5,538 bases of DNA from Candidatus Woesearchaeota archaeon CG11_big_fil_rev_8_21_14_0_20_43_8 (GTDB lineage: Archaea; Nanobdellota; Nanobdellia; Woesearchaeales; CG08-08-20-14), in contig PCVE01000011.1 in NCBI GenBank assembly GCA_002762705.1, positions 1 through 5,538 on the forward strand, written 5' to 3'. The position numbers and the translations under genes were made by a program. The notes under the pieces are model-generated. The model saw nothing but the letters and a program-made list of their open reading frames with translations, did not search any database and had not been told where the DNA came from. Positions 1 through 5,175 of this stretch are shown here, in pieces (positions within the stretch are counted from its first letter, which is position 1; every line of letters begins with the position of its first letter).

Positions 1-1
1 A

Positions 2-274
2 AGAGCAATAATCAATGAATTCATCGATTGCCCATTTTTCATAAACGCCCTCGTCACATCCGGGAGATACAATCTTTGTCTTTTCTTCACCGCGACAGAT
101 CTTAAGAGACTTGAAGGGATTGTGAATCATCATCTTAGGGGCAATCCAAAAGTGAAAGATATCGAGTTAAACATTGTCATACAGGCAGCGAAAGACTTTG
201 TCATGCCGCTCAATATCGACTACGACAATGAAAGACAGAGCAGCTGCGATCAGAGTTGCGCGGACTGCATATAG
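2..274 (+). CDS. Lrp/AsnC-family regulator, C-terminal part (5'-truncated), with Cys-rich tail
   Basis: Only the last 90 residues are present; the N-terminal helix-turn-helix lies outside the window. What is visible has the layout of the Lrp/AsnC ligand-binding (RAM) domain: a helix and strand leading to GRYNLCLFF (equivalent of the family's G-x-YDL strand), then DLKRLEGIV (helix 2), then NPKVKDIELNIVI (final strand, where the family has a PGV-x-x-T pattern). In the family this domain drives dimer/octamer assembly and binds small effectors such as amino acids. After the RAM fold, the protein carries an extra tail ending in three cysteines, spaced C-x3-C-x2-C in the last seven residues (SCDQSCADCI). 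This could bind a metal or respond to redox; that is inference. The stop codon overlaps the Shine-Dalgarno of the next gene, so the two are probably co-translated. The family call is fairly secure; target genes cannot be seen, though the adjacent membrane protein is the obvious candidate. Confidence 0.72.
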   Translation, partial: RAIINEFIDCPFFINALVTSGRYNLCLFFTATDLKRLEGIVNHHLRGNPKVKDIELNIVIQAAKDFVMPLNIDYDNERQSSCDQSCADCI

Positions 275-279
275 GTGAT
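273..279 (+). promoter_or_regulatory. Shine-Dalgarno site of the DUF4405 gene
   Basis: AGGTGAT, the common archaeal ribosome-binding motif, sits four bases before the ATG at 284 and overlaps the TAG stop (272-274) of the regulator. It decides the start: an in-frame GTG at 275 would lie inside the motif itself, so ATG 284 is preferred. Confidence 0.65.
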
Positions 280-283
280 TATC

Positions 284-571
284 ATGGATAGACCAAAACT
301 AAATTATGTCGTTGATATCCTGATGGGGATATCTTTTTTGATCTCTGCAGTGACTGGATTGATCATGTTCTTTTTCTTGCCATCTGGAGTCAAGCAAGGA
401 AGATATCAGATCTTTCTCGGTATCACAAAAGATGCCTTTGGAAATGTGCATAGTTATGCTGGGATAGCGATGGCTTTATTTGTGCTCCTGCATTTTATCC
501 TGCATTGGAACTGGATTGTATGCATGACAAAAAATATATTATTCAAGAAAACCAAAACCTGCAAGATATGA
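284..571 (+). CDS. DUF4405-type small membrane protein, possibly heme-binding
   Basis: A 95-residue integral membrane protein. It opens with a short polar stretch and NYVVD, then a first hydrophobic helix (about residues 10-32) and a PSGVKQGRYQ loop. A second helix (about 56-79) carries His56 (VHSYAG), His70 and His74 (LHFILHW), and a basic tail follows. This order, including the W-x-x-CMTK ending, matches DUF4405 proteins as I remember them; that family is related to cytochrome b-like membrane domains with histidines placed to ligand heme. Heme binding and a redox role are therefore inferred, not shown. With two helices it would probably need to dimerise or pair with another subunit. It lies nine bases after the Lrp-type regulator, so both are likely in one operon. 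ATG 284 is chosen over GTG 275 because of the Shine-Dalgarno at 273-279. The stop is one base from the convergent gene's stop. Confidence 0.75.
   Translation: MDRPKLNYVVDILMGISFLISAVTGLIMFFFLPSGVKQGRYQIFLGITKDAFGNVHSYAGIAMALFVLLHFILHWNWIVCMTKNILFKKTKTCKI
529..534 (-). terminator. T-tract, possible 3' end signal for the minus-strand 206-residue gene
   Basis: Six consecutive T residues on the minus strand lie about 40 bases past the TAG stop of the convergent gene. A second T-rich run on the same strand (GGTTTTGGTTTTCTTG, 546-561) lies closer to the stop. Archaeal RNA polymerase can terminate at U-tracts without a hairpin. The site falls inside the opposing DUF4405 gene, which is expected where convergent genes are one base apart. 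The call rests on T content alone. Confidence 0.3.
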
Positions 572-572
572 T

Positions 573-1193
573 CTAGAATCTATCGAGCAAGTCACTCAAT
601 ATTTTTTCTGTCGGCAGATGGTGGAATGGAAGAAAGAAAGTCTGACTATCTTCATCTTCTTTTATTATTTTTGTCGATACAGATTCTTTGCTTAGTCCAT
701 ATTCGATCTTAAGTGGTGTTTCACCTTCTACCTTGCCATTCTTGTCTACATAATCCATCGGCTCGAACATTATGCCTTTTAGCGTAAGTCCCCTCTCAAT
801 CAGATACGAATCCATATTGATTGCTGTATCATCCACTGCGATGATTGCCATGGTACGGACTGCTGTCAATTTTCCATTGTTTGAATAGTAACCAGTCAGA
901 TTGACATAATACTTGGTTGATGAATCAATGAAATCTCCCGTATCTAATGAATATATCGGCTCTGGTCTGGAGAAATTGAAATTGATGTCTGAATAATCTG
1001 TTATGTCATGCAATGGTTTTCTGCCAAATCTACCCCCTATATGTACCACGCCAATTGTGTTATCTGTTCTTATATACCAACCAATCTTTAGTTCGTTGCC
1101 CTGTTTTCTGAATTCGTATTGTTGTGTCAATAGCGCTCCTTTCCGTGCAAGAAATCCTGCGACTATCTGCTCCAGTTCACGTTTGTTTGACAT
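573..1193 (-). CDS. Hypothetical soluble protein, 206 residues, family not recognised
   Basis: I do not recognise this protein. It has no signal peptide or membrane segment, no cysteines and a single tryptophan. It opens with a short helix-forming stretch (residues 4-18). The middle looks rich in beta strands, with alternating hydrophobic residues in LKIGWYIR, IGVVHIGGRF, TKYYVNLTGYY and TAVRTMAIIAV, turning at NG/DTG-type loops. Towards the end are an acidic stretch (KEDEDSQ) and a final helix (TEKILSDLLDRF). There is no obvious catalytic or metal-binding motif, and the two adjacent histidines (FHHLP) near the C-terminus are not enough to suggest one. It is a single-gene unit: a TATA box at 1215-1222 lies about 25 bases before the ATG and no Shine-Dalgarno precedes it, so its mRNA is probably leaderless. 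This promoter fit, the consistent length and the clean reading frame argue that it is a real gene. Confidence 0.8.
   Translation of the reverse strand: MSNKRELEQIVAGFLARKGALLTQQYEFRKQGNELKIGWYIRTDNTIGVVHIGGRFGRKPLHDITDYSDINFNFSRPEPIYSLDTGDFIDSSTKYYVNLTGYYSNNGKLTAVRTMAIIAVDDTAINMDSYLIERGLTLKGIMFEPMDYVDKNGKVEGETPLKIEYGLSKESVSTKIIKEDEDSQTFFLPFHHLPTEKILSDLLDRF
602..607 (+). terminator. T-tract, possible 3' end signal for the Lrp/DUF4405 transcript
   Basis: Six consecutive T residues on the plus strand about 30 bases after the DUF4405 stop, located inside the 3' end of the opposing gene. There is no convincing hairpin before it. It is a plausible archaeal U-tract terminator, mirrored by a similar tract on the other strand at 529-534. 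Confidence 0.3.
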
Positions 1194-1214
1194 ACTGGTG
1201 GGATTTCTAAAGGA

Positions 1215-1222
1215 TTTATAAA
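1215..1222 (-). promoter_or_regulatory. TATA box of the 206-residue hypothetical gene
   Basis: TTTATAAA centred about 25 bases upstream of the ATG whose first base is 1193 on the minus strand. Archaeal transcription starts roughly 22-27 bases after the TATA centre, which puts the transcript start at or next to the start codon. No Shine-Dalgarno is present, consistent with a leaderless mRNA. The motif is palindromic, but only the minus strand has a gene at the right distance. Confidence 0.65.
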
Positions 1223-1230
1223 CCTAACGC

Positions 1231-1256
1231 AAAGAAAAAGCTCACGAAAAGTGGCT
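1231..1256 (-). terminator. Hairpin plus T-tract terminator of the ABC transporter operon
   Basis: On the minus strand, 13 bases after the permease stop, AGCCAC (1256-1251) and GTGAGCT (1245-1239) form a six-pair stem with one bulged A and the loop TTTTC. TTTTCTTT (1238-1231) follows directly. This has the shape of an intrinsic terminator and sits exactly between the permease stop and the TATA box of the next gene on the same strand. Confidence 0.55.
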
Positions 1257-1268
1257 CTGTTTCAATTA

Positions 1269-2687
1269 TCAATACCATGCCTGTGCCGTGCTGTCCCATT
1301 TCCTGTAACTCTTCTTCATTATTGGAAGCGAAGCAAGCACAAGCAAAGGACTGAAAAAGAGCCATATCGGATTGACCGCAGAGACAACTAATGTCACAAT
1401 GAGCACTGGAAGTATCGACATGGCATACATCAGGAAAAGCTTTGCGTTATAGAGCATCACATTCGGATGCAGACCTGCGATATATATCGTTATCGCAAGC
1501 ACATATGCCGAGATTCCAATGAATGCGCACAATGCCGGAAGAAAAAAATTCATGGTCCCACTCAGAAGACCTACAAATAGAAGGACAAGGACCGATATGA
1601 TATTCATGATCACATATGTCCGGAGTTTTGCCTTGATGACAGATGATACCGAAACTGGCAGGAACGCGTATGACACGAATAGATCATACTGCGTCACCCA
1701 ATTATATATCGATGATGATATCATCACCATGCAGATAGCGAACATTACAAGAAAATTGACTGTCGGTATGAACTGGAAGAACACAAAAAGGAGTAGCCAT
1801 ATGATCAATATCGGAAACAGGAAAGAGAAGATGATCTTACCTACCCCCCCATGGCTCCTTCGCTGGTCGATGAAATCCTTCGCGATGAAATGTGAATATC
1901 TGCTCTGACGGAACAAGTCGCAGAGGCTCTTCATCATGTTCTTGTGCTTTTTCTTTGATACCGGGTAATCTATCTTCAGGAATATGATTGAAAGTGAGCT
2001 TGGAATTATTATCATAGCCAATGATATCAATAGCAGACTCAATCTTGGATCCAGCATGAATGCGAATGATGGCAGCAAAGATAATGTTGCCATGTTATAG
2101 AATCCTCCCGCTATGAGCCCAAAGAGGAACATGAGAAACACAAGACCGATCAGCATCTTTCTCGAATGGACATATATGGTCGAGAGCAGGAAGACAAATG
2201 AGAGTCCGATAAGGAATGAAAGCGACAATGACACAAGCAGTAGAACTACATGCATGAATGTGAAGTCTATGCTGAACGACACAAAAGGCATCCCTATCCC
2301 AAAGCCGGCAACGATTGGGAGTATCCACAATAAGAAATAATATAATAGATCCTTCATGAAGAAATTCAAGAAGAGCTGTTTCTCAGAGACAGGAAGCGAC
2401 CGTGATGAATATGCGATAAGCGACGCCTGTCCGAATCTCCGGTTCATGGCTTCGCGACCGACAAGGCCGAACGACCCGACAGAAAGACCGAAGAACACGA
2501 AGAAGAAATGCAGGAGAAGAGCGATGCTCTTTATCGAAAACACCGTCATGAAGATAGGAAGGAAGAATGTCGCGATGAATGAGAAGAACATCAGCATGAC
2601 TGGAAATGCTGCGAACATAGTCCCACCTATCATGGTGGCATGCATGCGCCATTCCTCTTTCATCATCGATCTGAATATCTCAAGCAT
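1269..2687 (-). CDS. ABC-2-type transporter permease, 12 predicted membrane segments, internally duplicated
   Basis: A 472-residue, very hydrophobic protein that forms the membrane channel of an ABC transporter with the ATPase encoded just upstream. About twelve membrane segments can be read, near residues 24-50, 54-76, 111-131, 143-171, 177-197, 215-238, 284-307, 310-328, 357-377, 381-404, 417-437 and 441-457. They form two sets of six separated by a basic cytoplasmic loop (239-283). Each half has the motif LPVS after its second helix (98-101 and 343-346), followed by a charged stretch and the third helix, so it appears to be a fused pair of ABC-2-like halves. The start overlaps the ATPase stop by eight bases (ATGCTTGA), indicating translational coupling. 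Direction is probably export, as for ABC-2 systems with no binding protein; the substrate cannot be inferred. The usual single-half ABC-2 permease is about half this length. Confidence 0.85.
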   Translation of the reverse strand: MLEIFRSMMKEEWRMHATMIGGTMFAAFPVMLMFFSFIATFFLPIFMTVFSIKSIALLLHFFFVFFGLSVGSFGLVGREAMNRRFGQASLIAYSSRSLPVSEKQLFLNFFMKDLLYYFLLWILPIVAGFGIGMPFVSFSIDFTFMHVVLLLVSLSLSFLIGLSFVFLLSTIYVHSRKMLIGLVFLMFLFGLIAGGFYNMATLSLLPSFAFMLDPRLSLLLISLAMIIIPSSLSIIFLKIDYPVSKKKHKNMMKSLCDLFRQSRYSHFIAKDFIDQRRSHGGVGKIIFSFLFPILIIWLLLFVFFQFIPTVNFLVMFAICMVMISSSIYNWVTQYDLFVSYAFLPVSVSSVIKAKLRTYVIMNIISVLVLLFVGLLSGTMNFFLPALCAFIGISAYVLAITIYIAGLHPNVMLYNAKLFLMYAMSILPVLIVTLVVSAVNPIWLFFSPLLVLASLPIMKKSYRKWDSTAQAWY

Positions 2688-3396
2688 CTTTCACAAGCCT
2701 CAGGAAAAATTCTTCTAAGTGTTGTCTCTTTTTCTTCAATGAACTGATCGGTCCACTATGCAGAAGTTTTCCATTGTGTATGATGGCGACATTTGTGCAG
2801 ATCTCTTCAGCGATCTCAAGCACGTGTGTCGAGAAAAATATGGTATTCCCTTTCTTGACATATCCTTTCAGGAAATCTTTCACTTTCCTCTGTATGATCG
2901 GATCAAGATTGATCAACGGCTCATCGATGAAAGCGAATCTTGGTTCATGCAAAAAAGCCTGCGCGAACATGAGTTTCTGCCTGGTCCCTCTTGATAGGTC
3001 TTTGCATAATGCATTTTTTTGATCCTCAAAGTCGAGTAACTTGAACCATTTATCGCATCGCTCTTTTATCTTGTCCAATTTTCGTATGCGCGCGACAAAC
3101 TCAAGATACTCTTCTGCTGTGAGAAAGCTTGGCGGGGTCTCCTGTTCAGGTATGATGCCGACAAGCTCACGTACCTTTATTGAGTCTTTCTGCACATCTA
3201 TCCCCATCACATGGGCATCTCCTGATGTCATCCCAAGCTGGCCAGTGAGCAACTTTATCATGGTGGTCTTTCCAGAACCATTCGGTCCAAGAAGCCCAAA
3301 AAGCTCGCCTTTTTTTACATCTAGAGAAATATCATTGACTGCAGTGACAGCCCCGAACTCTTTTCTAAGATTCCTGACAACTAGCGCATCTGACAT
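2680..3396 (-). CDS. ABC transporter ATP-binding protein
   Basis: A 238-residue nucleotide-binding subunit with every motif of a working ABC ATPase. It has a Walker A at residues 37-45 (GPNGSGKTT), Q-loop Gln85 (IIPEQE), a signature at 134-138 (LSRGT in place of LSGGQ) and a Walker B at 154-159 (FAFIDE, catalytic Glu159). The D-loop is LDP (164-166) and the H-loop is His191 (FSTH). Length is typical for a single-domain exporter ATPase of the ABC-2/CcmA-like group. It hydrolyses ATP on the cytoplasmic side to drive the permease encoded next, whose start codon overlaps this gene's stop. The ATG follows a Shine-Dalgarno-like GAGGCGAT. The divergence in the signature (R and T for G and Q) is within what is seen in this group and does not suggest inactivity. 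The transported substrate is unknown. Confidence 0.93.
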   Translation of the reverse strand: MSDALVVRNLRKEFGAVTAVNDISLDVKKGELFGLLGPNGSGKTTMIKLLTGQLGMTSGDAHVMGIDVQKDSIKVRELVGIIPEQETPPSFLTAEEYLEFVARIRKLDKIKERCDKWFKLLDFEDQKNALCKDLSRGTRQKLMFAQAFLHEPRFAFIDEPLINLDPIIQRKVKDFLKGYVKKGNTIFFSTHVLEIAEEICTNVAIIHNGKLLHSGPISSLKKKRQHLEEFFLRLVKDA

Positions 3397-3400
3397 ATAT

Positions 3401-3408
3401 ATCGCCTC
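3401..3408 (-). promoter_or_regulatory. Shine-Dalgarno site of the ABC ATPase gene
   Basis: GAGGCGAT on the minus strand, with the GAGG core eight bases before the ATG (first base 3396). It differs from the archaeal consensus GAGGTGAT by one base and supports this start codon. Confidence 0.55.
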
Positions 3409-3430
3409 TCTGTCATCTTCTTAGGGAACC

Positions 3431-3444
3431 CAGAATAAAATACT
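3431..3444 (-). promoter_or_regulatory. Possible weak TATA box for the ABC transporter operon
   Basis: AGTATTTTATTCTG on the minus strand, centred about 41 bases before the ATPase ATG. It would place transcription start near 3411 with a short leader holding the Shine-Dalgarno. It is a poor match to TTTAWATA, and only 54 bases separate this operon from the methyltransferase stop, so read-through from the methyltransferase promoter is an equally good explanation. Confidence 0.3.
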
Positions 3445-3450
3445 TTCGGA

Positions 3451-3999
3451 CTATCTACAAGAATATAAAATATAATTTGTATCTCTTTTCTCGACAAGAT
3501 GCTTGAACTCTTGTGGGGCGAACGCATTCGCATAGTAAGTATGGACAATCAGCACTTTTTTCTTTGTGACTCTTATCATCTCTGACGTGACTTCCTTCAC
3601 CAACTCACATGACTCTAAGTCTCTTTGGATATTCAATGTATCTAGTTCGTATGGGGCGAGAGGAGGGCTGAAACACACAGAATAATCGAATTCATCATCA
3701 TCGAATGGCATATCGCGAAAATCACCAATGATTCCTCTTATACTTTGTTTTCTGATCGCCTTGATATATTTCGGATCCGCATCAAGCCCGATCGTGTCTG
3801 GATAATAAGCTCCAAGCGATACCGGCCCACATGCGACATCTAGTAATGATCCAGTGAGTGAAAGCCCAGATGCGTCAAGCATATCAATCCAGTGCTGCCT
3901 CCATAATCTATATGATTCGGGTGATCTTTGCCTGTAATCATCTACAGAATCCCAGTCATAGCTATCCATGTCTGCTAATATCTTTTCTAAGGACCCCAT
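3451..3999 (-). CDS. Class I SAM-dependent methyltransferase
   Basis: A 182-residue single-domain methyltransferase of the Rossmann-like class I fold. Motif I is LLDVACGP (residues 52-59), the SAM-binding first strand and loop with ACG in place of the usual GxG. The acidic end of strand 2 that contacts the ribose is Asp73 (IGLDADP). GDFRDMPF (92-99) gives the adenine-contacting acid after strand 3, and FDYSVCFSPP (104-113) is strand 4. VTKKKVLIVHTY is strand 5, and a short strand (TNYILYSC) closes the fold. There is no added substrate-binding domain, so the methyl acceptor could be a small molecule, lipid, RNA or protein and cannot be named. An ATG 18 bases further upstream (4017) is possible, but the TATA box at 4025-4033 is about 30 bases from the chosen ATG and only 12 from the upstream one. 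It is transcribed divergently from the kinase-like gene and lies 54 bases before the ABC operon. Confidence 0.85.
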   Translation of the reverse strand: MGSLEKILADMDSYDWDSVDDYRQRSPESYRLWRQHWIDMLDASGLSLTGSLLDVACGPVSLGAYYPDTIGLDADPKYIKAIRKQSIRGIIGDFRDMPFDDDEFDYSVCFSPPLAPYELDTLNIQRDLESCELVKEVTSEMIRVTKKKVLIVHTYYANAFAPQEFKHLVEKRDTNYILYSCR

Positions 4000-4024
4000 C
4001 CTATGTATAATTAGCATTATGGGG

Positions 4025-4033
4025 ATATTTAAG
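4025..4033 (-). promoter_or_regulatory. TATA box of the methyltransferase gene
   Basis: CTTAAATAT on the minus strand, centred about 30 bases before the ATG at 3999 and only 12 before the in-frame ATG at 4017. No Shine-Dalgarno precedes either start. The spacing supports a leaderless or nearly leaderless mRNA starting translation at 3999. Confidence 0.5.
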
Positions 4034-4076
4034 TCTTTCTGGAAATACTGCTGAGAAAAGCTTGTGGGATGATTTG

Positions 4077-4086
4077 TTTATAAATA
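4077..4086 (+). promoter_or_regulatory. TATA box of the kinase-like/VWA operon
   Basis: TTTATAAATA on the plus strand, an excellent archaeal TATA match, with predicted transcription start near 4106. This leaves a leader of about 55 bases before the ATG at 4162. It also argues against translation from the in-frame TTG at 4099, which would lie before the transcript start. A second, weaker motif CTTATAAG (4115-4122) would start transcripts near 4144 and shorten the leader to under 20 bases; the sequence alone cannot decide between them. Confidence 0.55.
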
Positions 4087-4161
4087 CACAATCTATATTT
4101 GTCGTGTATCACTTCTTATAAGCACAGCATATTGACATTCAGCTATGTCTTCACTCTTGCC

Positions 4162-5175
4162 ATGGGGAAGACAACAAGATACAAGGATATAATTCTTGCA
4201 AGTTCTCCTGAAGAGATATTTGGCGATGTAAAGGATCTTTCATCTTTAGATGAAAAATATGATGATATCTCTCGTGAAGTCAGCGGAAAAGTGAAAGATC
4301 TTCTTGACCAATTTTATGGTTCCGCAAAAATAGGGATGACTCTTGGTGTTTATGGTGCAAAGAAATCAAATACTAGTAAAAAAGGAGCTAATATCATTGT
4401 TAATGGTCAAGAGTACTTAATCAAAGGTGATGTGGTCGAAGGAGATTTTTCTGAGGTCTATCATGGTAACAAGCTTAGCAATGATCTAGAAGAGATCTGT
4501 ATCAAAGTTGCATCGAATCTAGAAAACAATTCTCTTCTGAAAACTGAGGCTTATGTTCTTGGCAAGCTCGATCACAAATCATTGCCAAAGATAATTGATT
4601 CTTTTACACTCGAAGATGGAAGACGAGCAAACATAATGGAAAGTATTGTTGATAGTTATGATCTATACACATTAAGAGAAAAATTTCCGGCAGGCATCGA
4701 TCCTTATCATGCCAGCTGGATCCTTGAAAGGCTTCTATCTGTTCTTGGCTATGTGCATTCAAAGAAAATCATCCATGGTGGAATCGAACCAGGCAATGTG
4801 ATGATTACATCAAAAGACCATAATGGTTTCATGATCGATTTCACGCTTGCTGTCCCAGAAGCGCATCGTCCAGGCGCAAAGTACAAAGGTTCGAACGATT
4901 ACAGCGCGCCGGAGATCGAAAGTGGCGAAAAGCCAAATCCAGCTGTTGATATGTATTCGCTTGGATTGACAATGACTTATCTTCTTGGGTCAGATGATGG
5001 AACCATACCCAAAAAAATTGATTCAAGACTTGCGGGTTTCATTTCTGGGTTTTTAGAAAAAGATCCCTCCAAGCGTAAGAATGACGCTTGGAAGGAATAT
5101 CATGATCTCAAAAAATTGAGATGGGAGGTCTTTGGACCTCCACAATTCAGAAACTTAGAAATCAAGGAGGTATAA
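4162..5175 (+). CDS. Kinase-fold protein, predicted pseudokinase, with degenerate J-domain-like N-terminus
   Basis: A 337-residue protein. Residues 85-300 follow the Ser/Thr kinase fold: a glycine loop with few glycines (VVEGDFSEVY, 91-100), the ATP Lys115 (ICIKVA), alpha-C Glu129, catalytic loop 205-212, the metal-binding Asp226 in DFT (for DFG), APE at 249-251 and Asp263 of the F helix. The catalytic loop reads HGGIEPGN: the catalytic Asp is Gly207 and the following Lys is Glu209, while Asn212 stays. It may bind ATP but is unlikely to phosphorylate by the usual mechanism. Residues 13-65 (PEEIFG, then a LDEKYDDISRE helix and a second helix) resemble a J domain whose HPD motif is missing. The C-terminal DAW and GPPQF segment matches, from memory, bacterial relatives annotated as kinases. 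ATG 4162 fits their N-termini; the in-frame TTG 4099 does not. The VWA gene follows after six bases. Confidence 0.82.
   Translation: MGKTTRYKDIILASSPEEIFGDVKDLSSLDEKYDDISREVSGKVKDLLDQFYGSAKIGMTLGVYGAKKSNTSKKGANIIVNGQEYLIKGDVVEGDFSEVYHGNKLSNDLEEICIKVASNLENNSLLKTEAYVLGKLDHKSLPKIIDSFTLEDGRRANIMESIVDSYDLYTLREKFPAGIDPYHASWILERLLSVLGYVHSKKIIHGGIEPGNVMITSKDHNGFMIDFTLAVPEAHRPGAKYKGSNDYSAPEIESGEKPNPAVDMYSLGLTMTYLLGSDDGTIPKKIDSRLAGFISGFLEKDPSKRKNDAWKEYHDLKKLRWEVFGPPQFRNLEIKEV
5068..5141 (+). repeat. Three consecutive perfect inverted repeats at the 3' end of the kinase-like gene
   Basis: Hairpin 1: TCCAAGCGT (5068-5076) and ACGCTTGGA (5084-5092), nine pairs, 7-base loop. Hairpin 2: ATCTCAA (5105-5111) and TTGAGAT (5116-5122), seven pairs, loop AAAA. 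Hairpin 3: GGAGGTC (5124-5130) and GACCTCC (5135-5141), seven pairs, loop TTTG. All lie in coding sequence, 41 to 114 bases before the VWA start codon. The ACCTCC of hairpin 3 is also an exact complement of GGAGGT (5166-5171), the Shine-Dalgarno of the VWA gene, so two exclusive pairings are possible. The repeats are certain as sequence; a regulatory role is inference. Confidence 0.6.
5164..5171 (+). promoter_or_regulatory. Shine-Dalgarno site of the VWA gene
   Basis: AAGGAGGT, a near-complete match to the 16S rRNA tail, lies within the last codons of the kinase-like gene, with ten bases between it and the ATG at 5182. The spacing is slightly long. Its GGAGGT can pair with ACCTCC at 5136-5141. 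Confidence 0.75.

Noticed and set aside
275..283. GTG start at 275 for the DUF4405 gene
   Set aside because: The GTG is part of the AGGTGAT Shine-Dalgarno that serves the ATG at 284.
1519..1908. Plus-strand open frame opposite the permease gene
   Set aside because: Charged, unstructured translation with no start signals, lying fully antisense to a clear membrane protein gene; a shadow frame.
2356..2718. Plus-strand open frame opposite the permease start and ATPase end
   Set aside because: Antisense shadow of two well-supported genes, with no ribosome-binding site or family resemblance.
3041..3424. Plus-strand open frame opposite the ABC ATPase
   Set aside because: The antisense strand encodes all ABC ATPase motifs; this frame has none.
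4000..4017. ATG at 4017 as methyltransferase start
   Set aside because: The TATA box centre would be only about 12 bases away, too close for archaeal initiation; the ATG at 3999 has the right distance.
4099..4161. N-terminal extension of the kinase-like gene from a TTG start at 4099
   Set aside because: It would begin before the transcript start predicted from the TATA box at 4077-4086, has no Shine-Dalgarno, and the extra 21 residues do not fit the family start as remembered; ATG 4162 fits better.
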